Below, piece by piece: positions 9,294 through 17,762 of a stretch of DNA of 64,000 nt. The position numbers were made by a program, and so were the translations under genes. This DNA comes from Hyphomicrobiales bacterium. Its GTDB lineage: Bacteria; Pseudomonadota; Alphaproteobacteria; Rhizobiales; Rhizobiaceae. The stretch lies in NCBI GenBank assembly GCA_900471525.1, contig UCEZ01000006.1, positions 111,109-175,108 on the forward strand. Reading direction: 5' to 3'. Every line of letters starts with the position of its first letter. Position 1 is the stretch's first letter. The notes below the pieces were generated by a model. The model was not told where the DNA came from. It saw only the letters and a program-made list of their open reading frames with translations, and searched no databases.

Positions 9294-9529
9294 CCCGAAA
9301 GGTGGTGATAGTTTTTCGTCGTTGAGCCGAACTGTCCGGTAGCACGGCTGCACTAACGGTAAAAGGCGCGAAATCCATCAGAAAGAGCTTCTCCTGCGGC
9401 CGATTTCATGTATGAGGCTCAAGGCAGAAGCCGGGTCGGACTGTCGTTGCATTCACGTCGGTCCTTCTTATATTGCGGCGATCCGAAACGCGGGCATCCG
9501 TCCGCCAAACTGCATTCAAGGAGTGATAG

Positions 9530-9865
9530 ATGTTCATTACCGAGGCATTCGCCCAGACGGCACCGGGCGCAGGCGGTGGCAGCGCCGATATTCTCATGTC
9601 GATCCTGCCGTTCCTGCTAATCTTCGTGGTGATGTACTTCCTGATCATCCGTCCGCAGCGCGCCAACATGAAGCGCCGCGAGGAACTGCTGAAGAACATC
9701 CGCCGCGGCGATCAGGTCGTCACCGGTGGCGGCATCCTCGGCAAGGTGACCAAGGTCATCGATGACAACGAACTTGAAGTCGAAATTGCTGACGGCGTGA
9801 AGATTCGTGTGGTACGCAGTGGTGTATCCGAAGTCCGTGTGAAGGGCGAACCCGTCAAGGAATAA
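9530..9865 (+). CDS. yajC: Preprotein translocase subunit YajC
   Basis: A 111-residue single-pass membrane protein with the YajC signature MYFLIIRPQRANMKRREELL after a hydrophobic helix (about residues 22-42), then the GDQVVTGGGILGKVTKV domain. YajC associates with SecDF at the inner membrane. The ATG is preceded by a strong AAGGAG. secDF starts 59 bp downstream, the standard yajC-secD-secF order. Confidence 0.96.
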   Translation: MFITEAFAQTAPGAGGGSADILMSILPFLLIFVVMYFLIIRPQRANMKRREELLKNIRRGDQVVTGGGILGKVTKVIDDNELEVEIADGVKIRVVRSGVSEVRVKGEPVKE

Positions 9866-9924
9866 GCTCGCAGGGAGGCCGGATAAGCCTGGCCGCCTTG
9901 TAACGACACATCTTTGAGAGCTTC

Positions 9925-12486
9925 ATGCCGTATTTTTCCCGCTGGAAAACCATCATCGTCTGGCTCGTCGTGCTTCTCAGCATCGTGGTGGCCCTGCCGA
10001 ATGCGGTTTCGAACACCGCGCTGGATGGCTTACCGGATTGGGTTCCCAAAAAGCAGCTGATGCTTGGCCTCGATCTTCAGGGCGGATCCCAGATCACGCT
10101 GAAGATCGAGCGGGAAGATGTGATCAAATCCCGTCTCGAGACCGTGATCAATGATGTCGGCGCCCGATTGCGCGCAGCCGGCATCTTCTATTCCGGCCTG
10201 TCAGGCACCGGGCAGGCCATTCAGCTTCGTCTTCGCGACCTGGCCAAGGCCGATGCTGCTCGCGCGGCTTTGAAGCCGTTGACCGATCCGGTGAGGGAAG
10301 GCGGCCTGACGAAGGGCGCCGTCAGCGAAGTCGCTCTCGATGTCTCCAATGATGGCTTGATCAATCTCGATATAACCGACGAAGGTCTCGATCATCGCAT
10401 TTCGACGACCGCTGATGCCACGATCGCCGTGCTGCAGCGGCGTTTGACCGAACTCGGTTCCCTGCAACCGAAAATCCGCAGGCAGGGCGCTGATCGGATC
10501 ATCGTGCAGATACCGGGCCGCTACGATCCGGAACAAGTCAAATATATCCTGAGCCAGGCCGGTGCGCTGTCGTTTAGAAGTATCGACATGTCGATGCCCG
10601 TTCAGGATGTGGTCAACGGCGAGCCGCCCATCAATTCGGAAGTTCTCTATTCGGCTGACGACCCGCCTATCGGCTACCTGGTCCGCAGGCAGCCGATTAT
10701 CGCAAACGGCGACATCACCGACGCTCAGTCGGCGATCAACGCGCAATCGGGCAATCCGGTTGTGAACTTGCGGCTCGGACCCGAGGGCACGGCCCGATTT
10801 GCGCAGGCAACGGCCGACAGCGCCGGCACGACGCTTGCCATTGTCCTTGACGGTGCGGTGATTGCAACACCTCTTGTGCGCAAGGCGATCACCAACGGTA
10901 CTGTGCAACTGGTCGCGGACATGAGCCCGGAAGGCGCTGGCGATCTGGCGCTGCTGCTGCGAGCCGGAGCTTTACCGACGCCGCTGACGGTTGTCGAGGA
11001 GCGCTCGATCGGCGCCGGGCGCGGCGCAGATTCCATCCACTCGATCGTGACGGCCGGCGCGGTCGGCGCAGTCCTCGTTGTTCTCTTTATGGTGGGCTTC
11101 TACGGGCTTTTCGGCGCGGTCGCGAGCCTTGCCGTTGCTCTCAATGTTGTCATGATCGTCGCCGTGCTTTCGGCTACCGGGCTGCCGCTGACATTGCCGG
11201 GCATTGCCGGGATCGTGCTGACGATCGGCATGGCCGTTGATTCCAATGTGCTGATCTACGAGCGCATCCGCGAAGAGGTGCGGCATGGCCGGTCTTTGTC
11301 CGATGCCATGCAATATGGCTTCTCGCGGGCTTTTGCCGCCATCATCGATGCCAATATCACGACGCTGATCGCCGCCATCATCCTGCTTTTCCTCGGCACG
11401 GGTTCTGTGCGCGGCTTCGCGGTGACGCTCGCCATCGGCATCGTCACCACGCTCTTCACTGCGTTCACATTGACACGGGTGATGCTGGAGATCTGGGTCG
11501 ATCGCCGCCAGCCGATTGCACTGCCGGACGGCATTCGCACAGGCATCTTCGACGGTGCCGCGTTTCGGTTCATGGCGATCCGCAACTATGTCTTCTCGCT
11601 GACGACAATACTGTCGGTGCTCAGCATGCTTTTGTTTGGCGCGCTCGGTATCAATCTCGGCATCGATTTTTCCGGCGGCTCGGTGCTTGAACTGAAGGCG
11701 CGCGAAGGCAATGCCGATATAGAAGATATTCGCGGGCGGCTGTATGAACTCAACATCGGCGATGTCACGGTGAAGCCTTTCGGTTCGCCACAGGATGTCG
11801 TGGTGCGCGTACATTCGCGCGATGGCGGCGAGAATGCCGAGCAGACATCGGTGATCATGATAAGGGGTGAGCTCGAGGATGCCTACGAGTTCCGCCGCGT
11901 CGAGGTCGTCGGTCCGTCGATCTCCGGTGATCTCACACGGGCGGCGACCATCGGCGTGCTGGTCTCGCTTCTGGCGATCCTGATCTACATCTGGGTTCGG
12001 TTTGAATGGCAGTTCGCGGCAGGCGCGATTGTTGCCACTCTGCATGATGTGCTTTTGACCATCGGTCTCTTCGTCGTCACCGGCATGGAGTTTAACCTGA
12101 CCAGCATTGCAGCCCTTTTGACGATCGTCGGCTATTCGCTGAACGATACGGTGGTCGTCTATGACCGGGTTCGAGAAAACCTCAGGCGTTATCCGCGCAT
12201 GCCGCTGCCGATCCTGATCGACACGTCGATCAACCAGACATTGTCGCGAACGGTTCTCACTGGCGCCACGACCATGCTGGCGCTGGCGGCGCTTTGCATC
12301 TTCGGCGGCGAGGCCATCCAGGCTTTTGCTTTCGTGATGCTCTTCGGTGTTGCCGTCGGTACATTCTCCTCCATCTACGTCGCCGGGCCGGTTCTCATCC
12401 TCTTCAAGCTGAGGCACGGAGCGCCGGGCAGCGACGCCGAAAAAACCGGCGGAGCCGATATGCACTCGGTCAAGGGAGCGCAATAA
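9925..12486 (+). CDS. secDF: Protein translocase subunit SecDF (fused)
   Basis: An 853-residue fusion of SecD and SecF, proton-driven accessory subunits of SecYEG that pull exported proteins across the membrane. The SecD half has an N-terminal helix (about 10-28), the large periplasmic region (about 40-375), and the TM block with LTIGMAVDSNVLIYERIREE. The SecF half starts near residue 545 and carries the GIDFSGGS motif and the TM block NDTVVVYDRVRENLR. The fused form is common in rhizobia. Three bases separate it from the next gene, so the operon continues. Confidence 0.96.
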   Translation: MPYFSRWKTIIVWLVVLLSIVVALPNAVSNTALDGLPDWVPKKQLMLGLDLQGGSQITLKIEREDVIKSRLETVINDVGARLRAAGIFYSGLSGTGQAIQLRLRDLAKADAARAALKPLTDPVREGGLTKGAVSEVALDVSNDGLINLDITDEGLDHRISTTADATIAVLQRRLTELGSLQPKIRRQGADRIIVQIPGRYDPEQVKYILSQAGALSFRSIDMSMPVQDVVNGEPPINSEVLYSADDPPIGYLVRRQPIIANGDITDAQSAINAQSGNPVVNLRLGPEGTARFAQATADSAGTTLAIVLDGAVIATPLVRKAITNGTVQLVADMSPEGAGDLALLLRAGALPTPLTVVEERSIGAGRGADSIHSIVTAGAVGAVLVVLFMVGFYGLFGAVASLAVALNVVMIVAVLSATGLPLTLPGIAGIVLTIGMAVDSNVLIYERIREEVRHGRSLSDAMQYGFSRAFAAIIDANITTLIAAIILLFLGTGSVRGFAVTLAIGIVTTLFTAFTLTRVMLEIWVDRRQPIALPDGIRTGIFDGAAFRFMAIRNYVFSLTTILSVLSMLLFGALGINLGIDFSGGSVLELKAREGNADIEDIRGRLYELNIGDVTVKPFGSPQDVVVRVHSRDGGENAEQTSVIMIRGELEDAYEFRRVEVVGPSISGDLTRAATIGVLVSLLAILIYIWVRFEWQFAAGAIVATLHDVLLTIGLFVVTGMEFNLTSIAALLTIVGYSLNDTVVVYDRVRENLRRYPRMPLPILIDTSINQTLSRTVLTGATTMLALAALCIFGGEAIQAFAFVMLFGVAVGTFSSIYVAGPVLILFKLRHGAPGSDAEKTGGADMHSVKGAQ

Positions 12487-12489
12487 ATC

Positions 12490-12876
12490 ATGCGCAAGCC
12501 CATCGAAATACGGCAGGCCCATTTTCCGGGCCGGGCGCCGATCGACAGCTATGGTAATGGCGGCTTCCGTTTCGCTGACATGTCGCATCGCGGTTCGCTG
12601 CTGATGCTGCCGTCGGGCATCTACGGCTGGGACATGGTGGAAGGTGATCCGCTGACGGCGGAAAATTTCCAGCGCGTTTTCGACGAGGCGGCTCAAATCG
12701 AGGTTCTGCTGGTGGGAACAGGCAAGGATATCCGGCCATTGCCTGCAGCGCTAAAAGCCAAGTTCAAGGAACACGCCATATCATCCGACCCGATGAGCAC
12801 GGGCGCTGCCATACGGACTTACAACATCATGCTCGCCGAATCCCGCGCCGTAGCTGCGGCCTTCATTGCCGTCTGA
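12490..12876 (+). CDS. Mth938-like / NDUFAF3-family protein
   Basis: A 128-residue cytoplasmic protein of the Mth938-like fold (DUF498). Family features seen are an N-terminal IDSYGNGGFRF stretch, GSLLMLPSGIYGW, and LLVGTGKDIRPLP, with a C-terminal MSTGAAIRTYNIMLAESR. The mitochondrial homologue NDUFAF3 is a complex I assembly factor. A role in membrane-protein or complex I biogenesis here is inferred from homology and from the secDF neighbourhood. It starts three bases after secDF and ends three bases before the next gene. Confidence 0.85.
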   Translation: MRKPIEIRQAHFPGRAPIDSYGNGGFRFADMSHRGSLLMLPSGIYGWDMVEGDPLTAENFQRVFDEAAQIEVLLVGTGKDIRPLPAALKAKFKEHAISSDPMSTGAAIRTYNIMLAESRAVAAAFIAV

Positions 12877-12879
12877 CCG

Positions 12880-13755
12880 ATGAACACTCCCAAAGATTCA
12901 ATGCCGACCAGCAAATCGGTCTACGATTTCAGTTTGGCTGCCTTGCGCGACAGCGATCGCGATCGCTATCTGGCCTGCCTGTTGTCGCCACAGGACAAGC
13001 GCGGCCCGCTATCGGCGCTCTATGCTTTCCACGCGGAAATCGCCCGGGTTCGCGACGTGGCTCGCGAGCCTCTGCCGGGAGAAATCCGCCTGCAGTGGTG
13101 GCGCGATGTCCTCGATGATCCAAGCGGCAGAAGCGGCGAAGGCAATCCTCTCGCGGAGGCGCTGCTTTCCTGCGTCAAAAACCATGAACTGCCGGTGGCA
13201 GTGCTACAGGACATGATCGATGCCCGCATCTTCGATCTCTACGACGATCCGATGGAGAGCCGATCCTCGCTCGAAGGGTATGCCGGTGAGACGGCTTCGG
13301 CTCTCATCCAGCTGGCAAGTCTGATCCTCGACCCGGCGCATGCGCAGCAATCGGCCTCTGCGGCCGGTCACGCGGGCGTGGCCCAGACGATTGCGGGTCT
13401 TTTGCTGCTGTTGCCGCTTCATCGCCGACGCGGGCAGGTTTATTTCCCGGCTGAACTCCTGGCCGCGACCGGGCTGGACCGGGATGCTTTTCTCTCCGGC
13501 AAGGACGAAGAGGCCGTAAGCCGTGCGATCCGGGCCTTCTCCGGGCTTGGTCGCGATCATCTTGCCAAGGCACGCGCGGCGTCGGGGGAGATTTCTCCCG
13601 AGAATCGCTACGCCTTCACCACGCTGGCGTCGGCGGAGCCGGTTTTTGATCGGGCCGAGCGAGCTGGATCCAAACTCTTCGAACAGTCGATCGTGCCGTC
13701 TCAGTGGCGCCGGCAATGGTGGATGTGGAAGGTGGCTCGCAGCGGCAGATGGTGA
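12880..13755 (+). CDS. Phytoene/squalene synthase family protein (NDUFAF6-like)
   Basis: A 291-residue protein of the trans-isoprenyl diphosphate synthase fold. It has the early FSLAALRDSDRDRYLACLL segment and AFHAEIARVRDVAREPLPGE. The paired DxxxD catalytic motifs of true phytoene synthases are not evident, and there are no carotenoid genes nearby. The better match is to the NDUFAF6/sicily-type branch, whose mitochondrial member helps assemble complex I. Its position directly after an NDUFAF3-like gene supports that reading, but function is inferred. Confidence 0.8.
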   Translation: MNTPKDSMPTSKSVYDFSLAALRDSDRDRYLACLLSPQDKRGPLSALYAFHAEIARVRDVAREPLPGEIRLQWWRDVLDDPSGRSGEGNPLAEALLSCVKNHELPVAVLQDMIDARIFDLYDDPMESRSSLEGYAGETASALIQLASLILDPAHAQQSASAAGHAGVAQTIAGLLLLLPLHRRRGQVYFPAELLAATGLDRDAFLSGKDEEAVSRAIRAFSGLGRDHLAKARAASGEISPENRYAFTTLASAEPVFDRAERAGSKLFEQSIVPSQWRRQWWMWKVARSGRW

Positions 13756-13883
13756 AACGCGGGCCGCATCTTTTATATTCGTAAATGCTGTTTTGCGAAA
13801 CCGGCGGCACATTGGCGCAAGGTTCGTCTTCTAGGGTCGCGCTCGTGTTATTGTCATGAACGGCGTGAAAAGGAGTCGGCATC

Positions 13884-14333
13884 ATGGGTTGGCCGATCGT
13901 CATCATCTGCATTCTGCTCGCAGGTATTTTCTACATGCGGATGAAGGCGCGTGCCGACAAGGACAGGCGGGAACCCGACGCCGGGTTGGCGATCCTGGAT
14001 TTCGGCCGCGCTTTTCCCGACGAGGCCATCAGGGCCATTCATGCGACGGTGGATGAAAAAGCCTATTTCGTCCGCCTTCACGACGGCAAGGCCGGCTTCA
14101 TGGCAGCGCATGGCACCCATTTCGTCTGCCACTTGATCGAGGCAGGTAAGGTGAATGTCAGCAATGCCGGGAGTGGGCGTGGCCTCAAGGTCCATTTCAC
14201 CGATTTTTCGTATCTCGATGGCGTCTACGAATTCGTAAGCCCCGAAATAGCAGCCGAGGTCTCCCTCTGGCTGCTCGGCAGTTTCAATCCCCAGACGGAA
14301 CTCAAGGCCGTTCCGGCGAGTACGAGGCTCTAA
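13884..14333 (+). CDS. Hypothetical protein with one N-terminal membrane helix, 149 aa
   Basis: I recognise no characterised domain. The first 17 residues ([17 protein letters not shown]) form one membrane anchor followed by positive residues, placing the rest in the cytoplasm by the positive-inside rule. The soluble part (about 35-145) reads as a compact alpha/beta domain. A strong AAGGAG precedes the ATG. The gene is convergent with trmFO and their stop codons overlap by four bases. Confidence 0.78.
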   Translation: MGWPIVIICILLAGIFYMRMKARADKDRREPDAGLAILDFGRAFPDEAIRAIHATVDEKAYFVRLHDGKAGFMAAHGTHFVCHLIEAGKVNVSNAGSGRGLKVHFTDFSYLDGVYEFVSPEIAAEVSLWLLGSFNPQTELKAVPASTRL

Positions 14334-15742
14334 CTGGCCTTCAACCAGGCCGCGCAGTCTTCCAGAGCCCGCGCTGCGACGAGTTGCTTCTTCATCACCG
14401 TCTTGTCCTTGCCCCGAAAACGCTTGACGCCTTCGGGCTTGGTGATCGCGCCTGGCTCAAGCAGCGGGAACAGGCCGAAGTTGATATTCATCGGCTGAAA
14501 CGACCGTTTGCCGGGTTCGTCGTCCGAAACGATATGGCCGCCGGTGATATGGTTGAGCAGCGAGCCGAAGGCCGTGGTTTCCGGCGGCAGTGGAAGTGGC
14601 CGCCCCTTGCGCTCTGCGGCGGCGAAACGGCCGGCAAGCAGGCCGATGCTGGCGCTTTCGACGTAGCCTTCGCAGCCGGTGATCTGGCCGGCGAATCGCA
14701 AACCCGGCCGCGATTTCAGCGTCAGCGACGAATCGAGCAGCACCGGCGAATTGATGTAGGTGTTGCGGTGCAGGCCGCCGAGACGGGCGAACTCGGCGTT
14801 CTCGAGGCCCGGGATCATCCGGATGACTTCCGCCTGAGCGCCATATTTCAGCTTTGTCTGGAAGCCGACCATGTTGTAGAGCGTACCAAGCGCATTGTCC
14901 TGGCGAAGCTGTACGACGGCATAGGCCTTGACGGTCGGATTGTGGGCGTTGGTGAGGCCCATTGGCTTCATCGGGCCGTGGCGTAGCGTTTCGCGCCCGC
15001 GCTCCGCCATGACTTCGATCGGCAGGCAGCCGTCAAAATAAGGCGTGCCTTCCCATTCCTTGAATCCGGTCTTGTCGCCGGCAATCAGTGCATCGACGAA
15101 GGCGTTGTACTGTGCCTCGTCCATCGGGCAGTTGATGTAGTCCTTGCCCGTTCCGCCCGGTCCAACCTTGTCGTAGCGGGACTGGAACCAGCAGACATCC
15201 ATGTCGATGCTCTCGGTATGGATGATCGGCGCAATGGCATCGAAGAAGGCGAGGGCATCGGCGCCGGTTTCCGCCTGGATGGCGCTCGCAAGCGACGGTG
15301 CGGTCAATGGACCGGTGGCGATGATGGCCAGATCCCACTCCTTCGGCGGTAGGCCGGACACTTCCTCGCGCACGACGGCGATCAGCGGATGGCTTTCGAT
15401 CGCCTGCGTCACCGCATCCGAGAAGCCGTCACGATCGACGGCAAGCGCTCCGCCCGCCGGGACCTGGTTCCTGTCGGCGCACGACATGATCAGCGATCCG
15501 GCAAGACGCATCTCGGCGTGCAGCACGCCGACGGCATTGCTGGTGGCGTCATCCGAGCGGAAGGAGTTCGAACAGACCAGTTCGGCAAGGCCGTCGGTCT
15601 TGTGGGCGTCCGTTCCGCGGACACCGCGCATTTCGTGCAGGATTACCGGGATTCCGGCTGAGGCGATTTGCCAGGCGGCTTCCGATCCGGCGAGGCCGCC
15701 GCCGATGATATGAATGGGGGAGTGTGAAGATATGTCTGTCAT
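14330..15742 (-). CDS. trmFO: Methylenetetrahydrofolate--tRNA-(uracil-5-)-methyltransferase TrmFO
   Basis: A 470-residue FAD enzyme that makes 5-methyluridine at position 54 of tRNA using methylenetetrahydrofolate. The N-terminal dinucleotide motif [13 protein letters not shown], the [11 protein letters not shown] block (with the conserved cysteine), and [20 protein letters not shown] near the C-terminus are family signatures. Full length. Monocistronic on the minus strand, converging with the gene before it. Confidence 0.96.
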   Translation of the reverse strand: MTDISSHSPIHIIGGGLAGSEAAWQIASAGIPVILHEMRGVRGTDAHKTDGLAELVCSNSFRSDDATSNAVGVLHAEMRLAGSLIMSCADRNQVPAGGALAVDRDGFSDAVTQAIESHPLIAVVREEVSGLPPKEWDLAIIATGPLTAPSLASAIQAETGADALAFFDAIAPIIHTESIDMDVCWFQSRYDKVGPGGTGKDYINCPMDEAQYNAFVDALIAGDKTGFKEWEGTPYFDGCLPIEVMAERGRETLRHGPMKPMGLTNAHNPTVKAYAVVQLRQDNALGTLYNMVGFQTKLKYGAQAEVIRMIPGLENAEFARLGGLHRNTYINSPVLLDSSLTLKSRPGLRFAGQITGCEGYVESASIGLLAGRFAAAERKGRPLPLPPETTAFGSLLNHITGGHIVSDDEPGKRSFQPMNINFGLFPLLEPGAITKPEGVKRFRGKDKTVMKKQLVAARALEDCAAWLKAS

Positions 15743-15802
15743 GCGCCGTTATTTAGAGCAAGGTGGGCGCGAAGGGAACCGGTTCTGCTCGGTCCTGGAA
15801 TC

Positions 15803-15830
15803 AAAAACGGCACCCTGTGGTGCCGTTTTT
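15803..15830 (-). terminator. Terminator of the first DUF1127 gene
   Basis: AAAAACGGCACC and GGTGCCGTTTTT form a 12-bp stem with a 4-base loop. Read on the minus strand it ends in a T-run directly downstream of the 47-residue DUF1127 gene. Confidence 0.88.
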
Positions 15831-15854
15831 AGTCCCTCGACATTCCGGGTCCGA

Positions 15855-15998
15855 TTAACGGAAGGAACGCGAAGCGATGTTGCGGATGTCGAAGCGGGTG
15901 ATACCGATGTCCGTCAGGGCGTGGTTGGACAGGTTGCCGAGTTCAGCAACGGTACGGCGGTAGTTGATCCAGCTTTTTGCGATACGAATCGGGTTCAT
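15855..15998 (-). CDS. DUF1127 small protein, 47 aa
   Basis: A 47-residue basic protein (MNPIRIAKSWINYRRTVAEL start, then LSNHALTDIGITRFDI). DUF1127 proteins carry a YjiS-like arginine-rich motif with the conserved DIGI/DLGI core. In Agrobacterium and relatives they have been linked to phosphate/carbon metabolism and RNA turnover. I chose the internal ATG because it fits the family length and is preceded by GAGGAAAAG. It has its own terminator. Confidence 0.9.
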   Translation of the reverse strand: MNPIRIAKSWINYRRTVAELGNLSNHALTDIGITRFDIRNIASRSFR

Positions 15999-16424
15999 GA
16001 TCTTTTCCTCAAGAAGTAAATGAGCAGTGCAGTGATTTGCCTGCTTCGTTGGGATCTTTATATGCCTTGCGCGGGAAAAGATGGAGTGCAAAGAAAATGC
16101 ATCTGCTATGCATTTGTGCATTGCGGTGCTGTTTCGTTGGGCGTTTCGGCTGCGTGATGAAAAAGAAGCCATAAGTTAATGGCTGGCCGAATGGCAGCCC
16201 ATGAGCGTCAACTGTTTGTTTTTTTGATGTGTTTTTTTGCCGAAGATCACCGTGATGTCTCGCTGGTGGGCTTCTGGCCTAGAACGGATTGTCCATGTTT
16301 CCCTCTGCGGAGAAAGTAGGCACTGACTGCGATGCTGCGCTGCGGTATCAGTCCACCCCGGGAGGGGGCGGTTTATCGGCAGCCGAGCCTGGGTATTTGG
16401 CGCTGCCCCTGAGATCCCGACAAA
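15999..16424. other. Gap upstream of the first DUF1127 gene
   Basis: About 430 bases without a convincing gene. It should contain the promoter of the 47-residue DUF1127 gene near its left end. The stretch 16,070-16,240 is AT-rich and ends near the terminator of the next gene. I see no further recognisable element. Confidence 0.4.
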
Positions 16425-16458
16425 AAAAACGCCCGCCGGAATGAACCGGAGGGCGTTT
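16425..16458 (-). terminator. Terminator of the second DUF1127 gene
   Basis: AAACGCCC (16427-16434) pairs with GGGCGTTT (16451-16458), with an inner CCGG/CCGG pairing. On the minus strand it is followed by a run of T residues. It lies just downstream of the 47-residue DUF1127 gene at 16502-16645. Confidence 0.88.
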
Positions 16459-16501
16459 GGCAGCTGCGCATCAGGCCGGAAGAGCCGGCCGGTTGCGTGA
16501 T

Positions 16502-16645
16502 TTACTTGACTGCCTGACGGGCAACGTACTGGATGTCGCCACGGCCGATGCCGAGGTCGTTCAGTTCGCGGTCGCTCATGCGGCCGAGTTCGTTGCAGGT
16601 CTGACGGTACTTGCGCCAATTGTTGAACGAGCGAGCGATGTTCAT
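16502..16645 (-). CDS. DUF1127 small protein, 47 aa (second copy)
   Basis: A 47-residue DUF1127 protein (MNIARSFNNWRKYRQTCNEL, then MSDRELNDLGIGRGDI). It is the same length as the copy 500 bp away and has the same architecture, but the two are well diverged (roughly a third of residues identical), so it is an old duplication. The start is the ATG after AGAAAGGACCAGCATC, which contains AAGGA. It lies directly downstream, on the same strand, of two tandem sRNA genes. Confidence 0.9.
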   Translation of the reverse strand: MNIARSFNNWRKYRQTCNELGRMSDRELNDLGIGRGDIQYVARQAVK

Positions 16646-16864
16646 GATGCTGGTCCTTTCTAGGGTTTGCCAGCACCGTTTGCTGGCCCTCATCTGATGG
16701 TTGGAATATACGCGGTCGCCCCCTGAAATTACAGAGACAATGCTGCATCGCACCCATGCACTTCTTGCAATCCTCTATGCTGCGGTGGCCATGGTTTGAC
16801 CAAATTCTGTGCGAGCGCACGAACGCTAAAAGAGGATGTGCTGTTGATCTGGGAGAGGTCGCGA

Positions 16865-16992
16865 ACAAAAAACAACGCCCGTCGGGGGAGGAGGTCCGAC
16901 GGGCGCTGCCTGTTCTGATCGACAACTGGGAGGAGGAGTGTTGTCGATCCCATCGAGGCGCGCTGGGAGGAGGAGTGCGCTGCCCCGAAGTT
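16865..16992 (-). ncRNA. sRNA with three CCUCCUCCC loops (copy 1)
   Basis: Read on the minus strand, three hairpins follow each other, each exposing CCTCCTCCC in its loop. They are GCGC/GCGC (16960-16980), ATCGACAAC/GTTGTCGAT (16918-16948, 9 bp) and CGCCCGTCGG/CCGACGGGCG (16876-16905, 10 bp). The last is followed by TTGTTTTTTG, a Rho-independent end. A TATATT box lies at 16999-17004, giving a transcript of about 128 nt. Loops complementary to the Shine-Dalgarno sequence are described for rhizobial trans-acting sRNA families (alpha-r type, suhB/mmgR). I cannot fix the exact family by eye. Confidence 0.82.
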
Positions 16993-17169
16993 GTCTTTAA
17001 TATAAATCCAGCGAGCGGAAATGGGTAGAGCCAATGTCGAATGGCACCTATGTGGGCGGCGCATGGCTGGTCCGTTGTTGCGGCATTCTGGTGGCCAGAA
17101 TTTCATCACTTGCACGGGCGGCAAGTAGCAACTCAAGGAAATCTAACAATTTTCAGCTGTCCTGAAACG

Positions 17170-17283
17170 AATAACGCCCGCTGGGGGAGGAGGTCCAGCG
17201 GGCGTCATTTATGGTGATGAGCAACTGGGAGGAGGAGTGTTGCCCATCGGATCGGAGCGGCGCTGGGAGGAGGAGTGCGCCAC
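17170..17283 (-). ncRNA. sRNA with three CCUCCUCCC loops (copy 2)
   Basis: The same architecture as the copy 300 bp away: GGCGC/GCGCC extended by CGGAG/CTCCG (17253-17287), GCAAC/GTTGC extended by GATG/CATC (17216-17248), and CGCCCGCTGG/CCAGCGGGCG (17175-17204). Loops again expose CCTCCTCCC. The stems differ in sequence between copies while pairing is kept, which is strong evidence for an RNA. A TAGAAT box lies at 17289-17294. The 3' T-run is weaker (TTATTCG). The upstream stem may begin a few bases beyond the estimated 5' end. Confidence 0.8.
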
Positions 17284-17570
17284 TCCGAATTCTACAAAGC
17301 GAACCTCTTTTGATCCGCTTGGCCTTTTCCACTTCTGAGCGGAAGCGGCTGGCCTTGCCGCTGACGGCCCCGATCGCTTGCGCTGATCTCGTCCCGTCTT
17401 CTTGATTTCAATATAGGCTACCGACTGGGATTTGTGCAGTGCAATATCATCATGGATGATATGCAAATTCCGCATAAGCCTTGTCGGGCGCACTATACTC
17501 TTTCCAGTGATCGTAGATTCGCACGAAAGTCTTCATATTCCGTTAACGATGATCCCGCCCTGGTTGTGCC

Positions 17571-17600
17571 TCGAACTGCAGTTCGAGAAGAGGCGCCTCT
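17571..17600. promoter_or_regulatory. Two adjacent perfect palindromes
   Basis: TCGAACTGCAGTTCGA (17571-17586) is a perfect 16-base palindrome, and AGAGGCGCCTCT (17589-17600) a perfect 12-base one. They sit about 160 bp upstream of the DUF2157 gene and could be operator sites. The GAAC-N4-GTTC core differs in spacing from the alphaproteobacterial SOS box (GAAC-N7-GAAC), so I do not call LexA. The rest of 17,300-17,760 holds no recognisable gene. Confidence 0.45.
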
Positions 17601-17762
17601 CCAGTGCGGTGTCACTCCTCCCGGGCAGGTCGAGGTCGGATAGCTCTTTGATTCCAGAACATCTTATCCGCCCGCGGTGATTCCGCGTTAAGGCTGCTCT
17701 CTAGGAATTGCCGGTGCCTATGATATGTGTTGCGCACCACGCGCATGCAAGGAGATCGGTCG

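Noticed and set aside
10972..12696. Minus-strand open frame of 574 codons opposite secDF
   Set aside because: The secDF frame is unmistakable, and the antisense product is rich in Asp, Arg and His without domain features.
12880..13755. Carotenoid or hopanoid biosynthesis gene
   Set aside because: Although in the phytoene/squalene synthase fold, no companion pathway genes are nearby and the paired catalytic Asp motifs are not evident; the NDUFAF6-like branch fits better.
17209..17493. Open frame of 94 codons on the minus strand
   Set aside because: Its right half runs through the sRNA hairpins and shares the peptide AHSSSQR with a frame over the other sRNA copy only because both read the same RNA sequence.
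17571..17586. LexA/SOS operator
   Set aside because: The GAAC-N4-GTTC spacing is not the alphaproteobacterial GAAC-N7-GAAC box, and the downstream gene is not an SOS gene.
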